In this document: in pieces, positions 34,533 through 45,226 of the stretch
Numbering within the stretch: the stretch's first letter is position 1
Layout of the letters: every line of letters starts with the position of its first letter
Origin: Cryphonectria parasitica EP155
Taxonomy: Eukaryota; Ascomycota; Sordariomycetes; Diaporthales; Cryphonectriaceae
Length of the DNA stretch: 64,000 nt
Assembly: GCF_011745365.1 (NCBI RefSeq)
Contig: NW_024468910.1
Location: forward strand, 1,888,068 to 1,952,067
Reading direction: 5' to 3'
The notes under the pieces: generated by a model
Databases searched by the model: none
What the model saw: only the letters and a program-made list of their open reading frames with translations
What the model was told of the DNA's origin: nothing
Program-made: the position numbers and the translations under genes

Positions 34533-34534
34533 AT
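34475..34534. repeat. Right terminal inverted repeat of the pogo/Fot-type element
   Basis: Exact reverse complement of 32668-32727 over 60 bases. Confidence 0.95.
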
Positions 34535-36638
34535 TATATATACATACTACTAAGAATGCTCGAACAACAAAGAGAAGTTTGATGAGATAGCTATTAGCAC
34601 CGAAAAACCGCATGCTATCAACATTGGCTGCACAGAAATCTCTACGGATACGTCTTATTCCCATGCTGAGTGGGGGAGCAGGAGAATAGACGATTTAAAA
34701 AAAATTAAAAAAAATTAGAGGCTTATCTCTAGAATAATGTCGATTCCATTTTCTATCTGCCTTTCAATCACCGTTTTCGAGCGCCTCAGAGCCTTCACGA
34801 GCTCGGGCGAGCCACACAGATACACCTGTGCTTGCCGATCCAAGCAGCTTGCCGCCAGCATAATTAGCATCTCAAATCCTAGACTCAATCATACATGACA
34901 AAGGAACACAGGCCAAGACTCTTATCCCTAGTACTAAGACCGAAGCCGTTCTCTGTGTCCTTGCTCTTTTATTGTCAGTACAGAATTTGTCAAGAGATGA
35001 AGGATTATTATGAGGACTGACCGATGGAGACTGCTTTTGTCTTTCTCTTTTGTAGTAATCTTTCATATAAACCTCAAGCATAGCACTGTATGCTATTGAA
35101 TCGCGATGCAGGCAATGCCAGCATATGACATGAGCTATGGTTCTGTGTCGATAGAATGTACCAAGAGGTCCATGTCCACAGCGCTTGCAATATTCCAATG
35201 TAAGGAGTGGTCGTGCTAACTCTTCAGTATATTCGACAAGGTGATCCATTTGTTCGATAGAAGCAATAAAGAACTGAAGCTTAGAGTAAATATATTGAGA
35301 GAAGAATCAATAGAGACGAAAGGAATTTATACTGCTAAGTCTATCCCTTGTTATGTAACAGTTCTTGTATATGATCTCACTGTCGCAATGTCTGCATTGC
35401 TTCTGTTTTATTGCCGGAGAAGATGACACAAGCAGCTATCCAGGTTAGACATGATTCAAACTGCGAAGCACAGGATTCCCACAAAGGCCAACAACCCCCT
35501 TTGCTCTCTAGCATCTTGGCTAAAGACCAAATTGGTATATTTGACCCGTGTACTGTCTGGTCAGTGCGAAGAATCGAATTTCGGTTCACACACTTGATCC
35601 GGCCTGACTTCTAATGCAAGCTCGCTTATGCACGAGTTACAGGTCTACATTCAGACTTTTGAACTAATGCAGAGCTACTCTCGTCAGTCATAGTGGCTCC
35701 GCGTCAATTACAGTGGCGTGCTGGCTGCTCGCCTGGTCTCGACATGGTGGGTTGGCTGGATGCTTGCCTGGCGAGGACTGGCTTCAGGGCACTGTTCTAA
35801 GACAACCCAGTATTATTACATTTGCAGCAAGAAAGCGGCAGCCGTGCTGCTAAGAATAGGAAATCAAACCACCAAGATTATATTGAGAGAAACCAGGATC
35901 TGAAGTTGCCACAACCCAGGTGCATCAACACCAGGCATAGTACATATCAATAGGAATATGTTCAAGTATAAAAGGGCTAGATTTTGCACTGCTGCATTGA
36001 CTCGAATAAGTCCTGTTCTCCCCACTCGATCACCTTCCCCTATACATGTTCTGCAAAATGTCTTCATTACAAGGCGGCAGCTCATTTTTCACTGACAGCG
36101 GCGCATTGGAGCACAAGTACTGGCAAAACAAACTTGCTGGTAAATACTAACCTGAAACCTCTTCTTCTACAAGCTGACAAATTTGACTAGGCATCTGCTC
36201 CAAGTATGGCGTATCTACACCACAGTTTAGCATATTCTCAGATAAACGAGGTCAGTCATCGGCTCAAAGGGCACCCTCTCTTTCTCTTCAAATACACTAT
36301 CTCGCATGCTAATTTCTTGTATTTCTGCTATTGTAAATGTAAAAGACTAACTTGCAATATCTTTGCATAGGTAGACGTACTGCTTGGACCAGCTTCGTGA
36401 TTATTGCCAACTGCTCTTTTCCGGCGCGCTTCTGGTATGACGGCAAATTTCTCAATAATGCCAGGGAGGATGCAGCCGAAGTAGCGTTCAGGGTGCTTGC
36501 GGACTGTAAACGACAGTGACAAGGTTCTTTGACTGAAGGGGGGGTGGGGGGGGGGTTCGCTTTTCGCTCTCCTTTTTTTCCCTCTCTTATTTTCTTCTCT
36601 TTGCCACATCGGCAGTGTAGTAAATCACTATCACTAGG
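34535..36638. other. AT-richer stretch right of the transposon
   Basis: Apart from the weak minus-strand frame noted separately, no gene is visible. The stretch is richer in A/T than the flanking housekeeping regions and has many TA steps, as expected near RIP-affected DNA. A poly-G block (36538-36556) lies near the right end. Confidence 0.4.
34872..35249 (-). CDS. Small Cys-containing hypothetical protein, 125 codons
   Basis: The frame begins MDHLVEYTEE and holds two spaced C-x2-C pairs (CKRC and CWHC) with His residues between, which could bind zinc. The region just upstream on the same strand has another C-x2-C pair (KQCRHC, about 35385-35410) in a different frame, so the frame may be a 3' exon or a remnant of a larger, partly repeated protein. 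I do not recognise it and it may not be a gene. Confidence 0.25.
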   Translation of the reverse strand: MDHLVEYTEELARPLLTLEYCKRCGHGPLGTFYRHRTIAHVICWHCLHRDSIAYSAMLEVYMKDYYKRERQKQSPSVSPHNNPSSLDKFCTDNKRARTQRTASVLVLGIRVLACVPLSCMIESRI

Positions 36639-36690
36639 ATGCAGCAGGCTACTACAGATCTTTCACAAGCATTGACAGATCGCCAAGTCG

Positions 36691-37881
36691 GTGCTCTTCT
36701 TCACAACATCCAGCAAATATCATACTACACTGTCTACACGCATCTCACGGTGCCCCTTGGAACGGGTGGAAGCATACAAGATGTATGAGTTTGAGACTGG
36801 CAGTCTGAAGCTCACGTACATCCAACCTCCGCCCGGCTTCCCTTCCGTGCATCCCATAGCGCGAGCTTCTAGTCATGGTCAGTCGCTCAGGAGAGAGAAG
36901 GCCACTTATTACGAAGTTGCGTACCAGCTTCTCTCCATCCGTGCCAACGAGGATGCTCGCCGCGCAGATGTAGAGCAGATCATGGATCAGCGCCAGATAC
37001 AATTTCTGCAGGAGCAACTGACCAAAGCAGAAGCTCGTGCTGGCTCTGATGTTATACCGGCCCCCCCAAGATTGGTCGAGAAGGCGCGCAAGGACAACGA
37101 GGAGCTCAGAAGAGACTATAGTGGCGTTTGCAGAAGGCTGGAAGCTGCCGAAAGTCGCATCATACTTCAGGAGGGGATAATCGACACTTTGCGCGAGGAC
37201 AGAAAGCTGCTGCGAGACCGCTTACGCGACAAGCGTGAACTCTGGGTCAAGCTTACCGGCCCGGGAGGCATGTTCCATACCCCCGAGATAGCCGAAGCGT
37301 TGCCTATCCAACATCACCAGACTCTACGGCAGACTTTGGAGCCCAGAACCGACCCAGAAACCCAGCTTCCGCCCAACATGGAACAACATGCTCAAAATCT
37401 GAGCTTTGCAGCAGACGAACTGCTAAGAGAGTGCCCCCACGAGAGCATAATCTCGACAATCGAAAACCAGGCACTGACTCGGGAACAACTCCAGTCAGTA
37501 GCAAGAGAAGCGTGTTCATTTGCTCTGGCTAGTCCGACTGCTGCGGATGCTTCCATCTTTAATATGCCAGGCTATTCGAACAGAAATGGAGCTAGGCATC
37601 TGCCTCAAGAATGGGCCGGGAAAGTTGTTGCAGAGAGTTATGTGGATGGTGCTCTGATGTACGAAGTGGCATGGGATTCCATACTGGAGCTACAGCCGCC
37701 ACATGGCGAGTGGACAGGGCAAGTCACTGCAGAGAGACATATGGATGGTATCTTGATGTACGAAGTGGCCTGGGACCCTTCACTGCAACCAGGGGAGAAC
37801 CTCAGCGCGGCAATGAAAGAAACTTGGGAGAGGGAGAAGAAGCATGGAACCAAGCCTTCAGCCCTGGCTTGCTTGGCTTGA
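36691..37881 (+). CDS. Coiled-coil protein with two C-terminal 33-residue repeats
   Basis: The 396-codon frame lacks a known domain by eye. From MYEFETG (36781) onward it is protein-like: a strong coiled coil at about residues 100-195 (many Glu, Arg, Gln heptads), then a linker, then two repeats whose DNA copies start at 37612 and 37711. Each repeat reads W-x-G-x-V-x-A-E-x3-D-G-x-L-M-Y-E-V-A-W-D. The repeat resembles the beta-strand part of a chromodomain (EVEKI...G...YLVKW), but too little is present to call it. The N-terminus is uncertain: another frame starts at 36639 with MQQATTDLSQALTDRQ and runs to about 36788, and joining it needs a frame change or an unrecognised intron. The 3' end overlaps the convergent folylpolyglutamate-synthase-like gene by 24 bp. 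Confidence 0.5.
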   Translation: MLFFTTSSKYHTTLSTRISRCPLERVEAYKMYEFETGSLKLTYIQPPPGFPSVHPIARASSHGQSLRREKATYYEVAYQLLSIRANEDARRADVEQIMDQRQIQFLQEQLTKAEARAGSDVIPAPPRLVEKARKDNEELRRDYSGVCRRLEAAESRIILQEGIIDTLREDRKLLRDRLRDKRELWVKLTGPGGMFHTPEIAEALPIQHHQTLRQTLEPRTDPETQLPPNMEQHAQNLSFAADELLRECPHESIISTIENQALTREQLQSVAREACSFALASPTAADASIFNMPGYSNRNGARHLPQEWAGKVVAESYVDGALMYEVAWDSILELQPPHGEWTGQVTAERHMDGILMYEVAWDPSLQPGENLSAAMKETWEREKKHGTKPSALACLA

Positions 37882-39528
37882 TACTGAGTCTGTCGATCCT
37901 TGTACCTGAACAATCCTGCCTAGATGTTCCAGTCTGAAAACTGTGCCAACAAGATGTATGCTACCGGTGACTAGGATCTGAGTATCACCTCGTGAACTCT
38001 GTAGCCTCCGAGCGATCTCAAGTGTTTCTTTGACACTTGCAGCAATCCAGATCTGGGACTGTGAAGTGTAAGTAGATCTCCAGATCTCTCGGTAACGCTC
38101 TAGCATCGCTACATCATTGCTCGAGCTTTCATCTGGCTCATTATTAGCCTCATTTATGCCAAACTGGGAAGGGCAAGGTACCTTTATCCTGATAATAGGT
38201 TGTAAAAATAGCATGTTGAATCGGTATATGAAGAGACTCTGCCAGACGCTTCAGCACTGCTTCACAGTCACGAGCTGTTGACTTCTGTGCAAATATCAAG
38301 ATGCTATGCGGCATTGAATATTCTCTGCAGTTTATTAGCCAAGTGTATTGTGAGTACAGTCCCAAGGGGTATTTGAAGCTATACCTGGATGCAATTTGGA
38401 ACCATTGTGCAGCTTCTGTGATGCTGAGCTCGTTATGTGCTCCGTCCAGATACCAAGTAACTTGACCAGCCCGAATTATCTCAAAGCGCCCGGGCCAATG
38501 AAAACGTTGGATACCGTCGACCACAGCCTGTTGAGATAGATAAGGTAGCTGTCCTTTCGGTACTGTTCGCCGAAGGAATTCATCGCTTATTGCTTGCGCC
38601 AAGGAGCAATTGAGGCGTTGAACATCGCTCGCAAAATGTCCAGGAAGCTCAGTATTCATCCCAACAACCTTCAGTGATACTTGCTTTGCAGCTGCCCAAG
38701 CGTGTAATACAGCAGAAACACTTGGTTCCTGCGGAGCACAGAACGTTGTAGCTCCTGCTTTGAGAATGCCAGCTTTATGCCAGGCGATATCTTCTATAGT
38801 TGGCCCAAGATCGGAGACATGATCTAGCCCAATGCTTGTGATTGCAGTGATGACTGGATGCTTGACGAAGTTGGTAGAGTCATACTCACCACCATGATGC
38901 GTCTCAGATAGCAACATCGACACCTTCGTGAACAAAAGCGTGGATCGAGATGATAGCAAGCAACTGAAGAAAGCGCGGACCGTGGTTGATGTTGTAAAGC
39001 GATAAGCCATCGCGGACCTCGAAGACATACTGTGCGAAACGAGCTTCGTCGAGCGGCTCAAAATTGATGCGGATCCGTTCGTTCATCTGCAGCAGATGTG
39101 GCGAAGTATATAGCCCAGTCTTGCGCGGAAACGATCTACCATTCCCCTGCGCTCGAAGGAATGATTCGATATATGCGCAAGTACTTCCTTTTCCTTTGGT
39201 TCCGGCGACATGTATGATGTTCAAACTGTCCAGTCTCGGACTCTAGCTATCAATCAGGGAAGCCATTCAGCAGTAAATGTTGTTTTAGCATACCGAGTGA
39301 CCAAGCTGCTGAAGCCATTGTTTCATACCCACCAGCGAGGATGTGCCTCTCAGGACTGGTCCGTTTGGCGGGGATGCATGTCCAGGCCCCCCCAACTTTG
39401 CCTTTGCACTTGGTCTCGCAATGCGTAGTCGGCTTGCTAAGAAGGCGACAGCGCTCTTGAAACAATCAGTATCTCTGTCAAAATTCATCCTGTTGATAGC
39501 TACTCACCTCGAAGTTCCTCGACTCCAT
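37858..39528 (-). pseudogene. Folylpolyglutamate-synthase-like gene with a frameshift
   Basis: Spliced exons 39528-39508, 39455-39294, 39242-38385, 38324-38182 and 38132-37858 (introns 49-60 bp, canonical borders) give about 486 codons. The Mur-ligase-type ATP site GTKGKGS is intact, followed by TSPHLLQMNERIR, HHGGEYDSTN, GLDHV, IAWHKAGI and the C-terminal domain with WYLDGAHN and VTGSIHLVG. These enzymes add glutamates to tetrahydrofolate. The coding frame breaks near 38907: reading from VDVAI runs into TGA, while the next base offset gives ETHHGGEYD. One inserted T (or two lost bases) explains it. With that break the product would stop before the second half of the catalytic domain. The rest is conserved, so the damage is recent or is a sequencing error. 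It may be an accessory paralogue rather than the housekeeping enzyme. Confidence 0.8.
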
Positions 39529-39707
39529 GCTGTGAGGAATGAGATTGATGTTGGGCTCTGCAATCTGACTGTGGCGCACGCTTCTGGATAGCAGAAGTGC
39601 GGGGTCTACTCACCTTCAGCATTGCCACCTCGAATCCTTATCTCAAGCAGAACCAGCTTCTATTTCAGCCCAGAGCCTTGCCAGATTCTCGCCTGTCACT
39701 CATCAAT

Positions 39708-42004
39708 ATGGCACCCCAACTCAACAGCACGCCTAGCAAACCTAACAAGGCTGACGCTTGGAGAGACAATTTTGGAAAAAGAATTCGCACCAATCTTCAA
39801 TGGTTAGCTGGGGACAGTCCAATATGCAGCACTCAACATTGTCACATGGCAGTATTCTTCAAAGGACTGGGTAATGACGCATACCTACAAGAAGTCCAGA
39901 AACTTAGTGCCTTTGAGTTACAGTTATACTGTATCTCACTCACCCCTTCGGCCCAGAAAGGCGATCTCTGCTATTTCTGAGCCCACGAGATGAAAACAGC
40001 ATTATACGCCGGCTTTGCGAAGAAAGAACGATGCGAAGAAGTTCATCAGAGGATCTTGGCTTGCAGAGACGAGGTGTTCAAGAAGATCTATACAGACGCC
40101 CTATCAGATTCCTCACGCGATGAAAAATTTATCGAGGGGTTGAGCAGCCTTGTTCTGTCCATGTTGAGCAGGCAATGTATCCAGCACTTAATTCATTGTA
40201 AGTGGCCCTGAAGATCAACTATATATCTATGGCTTACCATTATAGGTCTCTACTCATTCTCCGCGCATACTGAATCGATCGGATCTCACGAAGACGGCAC
40301 GCAGCCCGGTGACCCGGCTCCCAGTCAGCATCCCGAAGCCCAAGAGGACGGAGCCAATGTCTCCGGGCCTTCCGGTGCACATCTTCCACCTCTCAATAAA
40401 GAGTCCAACCAATTGCTCCATATTGTATAGTTTGCAGGGGGAGCTGTCTCGGACTGCTTGTTCAGCACTGCTTTGACCTGGACGGAAGCAGGAGAAACGG
40501 AGGCTGTCGACATCCCCGTTCCCGAGGTACTAACCTCCAAGGAACGCACGGAAGCTGCCATAGCACAGCTCCGTCACCACTATTGCTTAATCGATCTGAC
40601 TGGGTCTTCTGACTTTGGGAGACACTTTATAATCAATCCGGAATACTCTGCATATCTGAGCAAAGAAGCACGTGAAGCCTCAACCTACTGGCGGGAAACA
40701 GCACTGGCAGTCCTCTGTAGAGCGTTTCCACGATGGCCTCATATATCAGCAAGGTACGAGACCCGTGTCCTTTTTTCCTTGGAGTAGGAAAACCTCTAAC
40801 ATAACTTAGAGCATCACATTGCAAGATTCTCCTACCCATTCTGTGTCACATCTTGTTTTATCTTCCAAGAAACCTCAACCATAAACTGCGATCACATCTT
40901 ACCGAAGTCTGCATTTCAGCCTCATATTTTGGATCCTTGACCTGGAAATCGGTCATGTTGAGATACGCTGCCCACCTCAATCCCGGAGACCCTTCACGCA
41001 CAATGAAGATCCGCTTACGGACTCGCATGCTCAATAAGCTATCTCTCAAAGAGGATATCTCCACTGACAATGCCTCACTGAGACACTCCAATCAACACTT
41101 GAATGCTGTTTTTGGAGAGGAGATTATCTTCGAGATGCAAGGGCTACTTGAGCAAAGAGTACCTATCAAGACCTTGGAGGATTACTTCAAAAGCTTTGTC
41201 CCTCTAGAACATTCAGAGCAAGAGGAGCAGATACTGCTTCAGGGGCAGGAAATCCTCGCAAGAGCTACTCGATTCGAAGGCTTGTTCGACCAAGCCAATA
41301 CCCGATATATCCAGATCATGTCAACTTATTCTCGGAATATCATACCACAGCGCTTTGTGGCTTCTTACATTGAGATTCTCTGTGAATAAAGTAATTCACA
41401 GGCAGCTCTGGACATGCTTTCTACTGAATTTGACAATCAGTCGAACAATCTAGGAAGGCGTCTGACCTTGACCCGGGGCCATGTCCATCTCACGAAAGCA
41501 CTCTGGAACCTCTATCTCAACCACCAACTGGACCAGGACTCGATAAAGTCATTACAAGAGGCTAAAGCCATTTATATACAACAACGAGACAATCTCTGTC
41601 TTAAGGATATCAGAACACTTACTAGGACTAACAAGGACAATTACTTCGTTGTATGTGCTGGTATTGCAATGGCAGCACATGCTTTGGTTATAGATAATTC
41701 TTTGAGAAACAGGCAGGATTTGCTCGAAAGCACAGTGGAAGCTTTGAAAGCATGGCAGGAAGCTGAGGCTGCTGCCAAGAACCGTTGGGAGGAAGCTGGC
41801 TATTCTGAGATGCTCACTCTTTATTCTCAGAGTGAGCTTGCACATATTTTGGGTCGCACAGATGCTAGCACCTTGAGACAGAATGCCTTGAAGATCTACA
41901 AGACAACAGGTCGACAGTTCTACTATGTTGCCCATGGGACTGTTTGGTTTCAGATTTTGGAACATCTTGCGACAAGTTGTAGCCGAGCTGGAATACTTGT
42001 CTGA
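39708..42004 (+). pseudogene. Large helical (TPR-like) protein gene with three nonsense codons
   Basis: Exons 39708-40197, 40246-40753 and 40810-42004 read in one frame over 730 codons, interrupted at codon 91 (TGA, 39978-39980), codon 225 (TAG, 40428-40430) and codon 526 (TAA, 41387-41389). Each fits a single C-to-T change from CGA, CAG and CAA, and coherent sequence continues on both sides of each. The C-terminal two thirds is helical with repeat-like pairs (for instance AREASTYWRETALAVLCRAF and the AEAAAKNRWEEAGYSEMLTL block), which resembles the helical and TPR-type regions that follow NACHT/NB-ARC modules in fungal STAND proteins. No nucleotide-binding motif is seen in the remaining N-terminus, so that assignment is a suggestion. 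It starts 180 bp from the divergent folylpolyglutamate-synthase-like gene. Confidence 0.6.
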
Positions 42005-42044
42005 AGATTGAATCGTTTGGAGATAGTCTTAACTGAATGGCTTG

Positions 42045-44368
42045 CTACCCTACAAATACTTTTCCTCCTCTTGATTTCACCTGCTTTGCTAGCTGGACTA
42101 CCAAGTCTGTTGTAATGCCCAAGAAAGCTATGATTCTGGAAGCATCAGCAAAAGTTACGTAGCCTCCCTGAACACCTTTGCCACGCACAATTGTTCGGTC
42201 TATCTTCCCAAGACTCTTGTCAATATCTCTCCAGGGAAGAGTTCGCTTGCATGTACAAAGTTGATAGATTTGGGTTACATTGACCTGCCCTGTCTGTGCT
42301 AAGTACAGTACAGTCTTGGTGTTAGACCTTAGGATCCAATAGGTCATGGTTGCTGCTGGCTGCTCATTGGCATTCTGTGATTGTGCAGCAAAAAGCTGAG
42401 CTGGCGGGCTATCAGGGGGCTCAGTAGGGACCAGGCTGTTGGAGATCTGGGTCGGGGGGCCTGTATGCTCAGACAGCTCAGCATGATCTCTACGAGAAGC
42501 AAAGATCTGAGTCGGCAGGCTGGTATGCTCAGGGAGCTCAGTGGGGACCAGCCTGTAAAAAGATTTGAGTCAGCAAGCCAGCATGCTTGGATCACAAATG
42601 GGAAGTCAGAGTCGCAACATACCAATCTAGAGGGCTTGGAGCATTTTGAGATCGATGCTGCTCAGGTGTTGGGGGATATTCGGTAGGGGTTTGCTCCATG
42701 GAAGTATGTGAATAGTTCAGGAAGGAGTCTTCAAGAAGAATCTGATCAGCAGGAGGGCGATCATCCGGTGTGATTCGAAGCAGAGACTTGACGAAGTTGC
42801 AATAAGCTATATCTATAGCACGGTCAAGTCTCTGTATAAGCTGTTCAGTCCAGCATGGGTAGTTCGCATCTTTCCTCGGGTAGTCCGGCAGCCCAAGAAC
42901 AAGCTCTAAAGCAATCACTCCGAGAAACCACAAATCGACCTTGTTGGTGTAGTAGGCCTGGGAGGAAACCTCAGGAGCTAGGTAGAGAGCTGTGCCACAA
43001 TTTGTCTCGAGTTGTTGAGACCGTGCAACTGCCAGACCAAAATCGGTTTTTTTGATATGCATCGGATTGCATCTTGGTACTAGGATGTTGGCTGGTTTGA
43101 GGTCACGATGCGTGACATGCCTGGAGTGAAGATAATCCAGGCCGGAGAGCAATTCAGTTGCGAGCTCTCAGGTGTCATCTAGTGTGAATGGCGATTGTTG
43201 ATGAGATATCTCTAGGTTGGGGCCGTGAACGAGTTCCATCACTATCATAGTATTATCGTGACCCATCGAGATGAACTCGATAAACTTGACAATGTTGCGC
43301 TTTATAAAATATTAGTATGGGTAACAAGCAATATTAGTACAGGAACATACATGAGAGAGGCTTTGCAGAATTGCTGGTTCTTGCAAGCTCCGTTCGTTCA
43401 GCTTGTGGATCTCCTTGACCGCAACATAAGCTCCGGTGTAGGAATGAACTGCTCGATAGACCGTTCCGTAGGCGCCGTTACCGATCTTGGCTTGAGGCAC
43501 ATAAGGCTGCCGAGCTCCCCGGGCTGCAGTCGCCAATGTGGACGATGGCGGGATAGATGCTAGATCCAGATGACCGAGACTCGGGGGGGCTCGACCGAGG
43601 CGTGAATAGAACTGCTCAAAGCTGCAAGGGATCGTTGCTGTGATCAGCAAGCTCAAGGATAATGACGTTTCCAGGGAGGAAGATTGTTGTTAAATCATTT
43701 GGTACCAGAGCTCACTGAGTTTTGATCTTGATTTTGCTGTATAGCATGGAGCTGATATTGATACTATAGGTTGAAAGGTTCTTTATTACAATACTCTTGA
43801 GATCAGGATTGATATACACATTACAGGTTGCTGCGTCACAACCAAAGACAAAGCCAAGCCGTTCGTCTTTCATGCTGTGATCAACAGTGAAGCGTAAAGA
43901 TACTTTATCGAGTTCCTCCGGAGCAGGTGTACTCCCATGTGTAGCTGTTTCCTGACCAGCGAAATCATCAGAGAGAAACGTTGGCTCTCCCGACACACGA
44001 AAGCGTTTGTTGTGGGAATGATGCATGAAGTTGCCAGTGGAAGTCACGGTGAAGAGAATTATAGCTTCCTCGTCCATGCTGGAATCTTGCGGCAGGAGAA
44101 AGAGAAGTTGGAGTGGAATGGCTTGTCTTTGTACGGATGATTACAATGAAGCAATGCAGTCTTATACGTTCCAGAATTGATGCAGAGCTGGGTTTCGAGG
44201 AGAAGGATAGGGGGACTGTGTGCTACCATACAGGCTGCTTTTCACCGCCACTGTGATATGAACGCTGGTTGCAAGTACTCCGGACTTACCCTGTTCAGAG
44301 TACAGACTACTATCACTTGATGCATTGCTAAATGACAGGGTAGTCATCTTAAGCGCCGGGTAATCCAT
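42045..44368 (-). pseudogene. FHA - Ser/Thr kinase - KilA-N/APSES-like fusion with one nonsense codon
   Basis: Exons 44368-44290, 44085-43716, 43621-43351, 43299-42623 and 42552-42045 give 635 codons with consistent phases. Residues about 30-149 hold an FHA-like fold (ERLGFVFGCDAATCNVYI ... IKNLSTYSINIS). The kinase has IGNGAYGTVYRA, VAVKEI, HRDLKPANI, DFG and APE. After a Pro/Thr-rich linker with an imperfect duplication, the last 100 residues resemble a KilA-N/APSES DNA-binding domain (QVNVTQIYQL ... VQGGYVTFADASRI). Codon 284 is TGA at 43170-43168, between GPNLEISHQQ and ELATELLSGLDYLH, probably from CGA. Everything else is conserved, so it is a recent pseudogene, or the base is an error. 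FHA kinases of the Rad53/Chk2 type act in DNA-damage signalling; the role of this fusion is unknown. Confidence 0.75.
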
Positions 44369-44576
44369 CGCGTCTTGGCACTGTTAAGATCACTTGGTTA
44401 CATTGTTGCCACGGGGCCCAGCAGCAAAGTTATATAGTACGGATCGTACACAGTAGAGCTAGAGGGACAACTTTGAGCCAGTACCCCTGGCGTGCCCGCC
44501 ACGCTTACGTCATGTTACTTAAGTAGCAGGCCCCCCACGCGGCAGGCAATACGGATCATTTTGAGGGTAACTATGC

Positions 44577-45226
44577 ATGCACCCATCCACATTTCACATC
44601 TCCACACTGGTCAACCTTGCACATTTCGGAGAGAGCAGCATCTCAGCAGGATCAAGCTATCTATCCTTGTACACAGTCATTTCATACCGATCATCTCCCT
44701 ATACAGCGTCGCATCCGAACAACCAAATTCCTCGTCAAGTACTTGATGCAACAGCTCAAGCGTTTTAAGCCTGAAGGACTACAGCTGATATCGCGCGACG
44801 AATTACAACTCCATCATGGACATGTTTGCCTAAAGGTAGATTGTACTGCACGAGCAGATGATCTCTCCTATTGGCAATGCAGGAAATCCTTCTTCGAGAT
44901 AGAGCTGCGCCGAATGCGACAGGAGAAATTTGGCTTGCCACGACAGCCTCCCGACCCAACCTCTCTACAGAACGATATTGAGTGCAGCAATGCACAGCAG
45001 AAATTTGCTGCTCGCTGGCCAATCACCAAAGCATATATAGAGCAGTGGCTTTGTACTTCACGAGGTATATTATTTTTAAGTCATATTATTCCAAATTTCA
45101 TAAACTAATATGTTTTCAGAGACTAGGCCTAGGCGTAGGAGTCGACAGCTGGGAGGTTTGCCGCCAGAAGAGGTTCAGCCATTACCTCCCCAACGACGTA
45201 TACACGCCAGAAGACATATAAGGTGA
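44577..45226 (+). pseudogene. Small basic protein gene, forward member of an inverted pair
   Basis: Good coding sequence runs from about 44690 (IQRRIRTTKFLVKYLMQQLK, RFKPEGLQLISRDELQ) through ARWPITKAYIEQWLCTSR to a GTATAT donor after 45064; the acceptor TTTTCAG ends at 45119 and exon 45120-45226 adds an Arg-rich tail (ETRPRRRSRQLGG ... RRIHARRHIR). The N-terminus in the homologous minus-strand copy lies in the frame that starts at 44577 (NLAHFGESS, AGSSYLS). Joining it to the rest requires one base less near 44673, so this copy may be frameshifted, or it may start further downstream. I do not recognise the family. The tail would suit nucleic-acid or membrane contact. Confidence 0.45.

Noticed and set aside
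43622..43715. Apparent frameshift between the FHA region and the kinase domain
   Set aside because: A GTGAGC donor, CTGAT branch site and TTGCAG acceptor define a 94-bp intron that joins the two in phase, so no break is needed.
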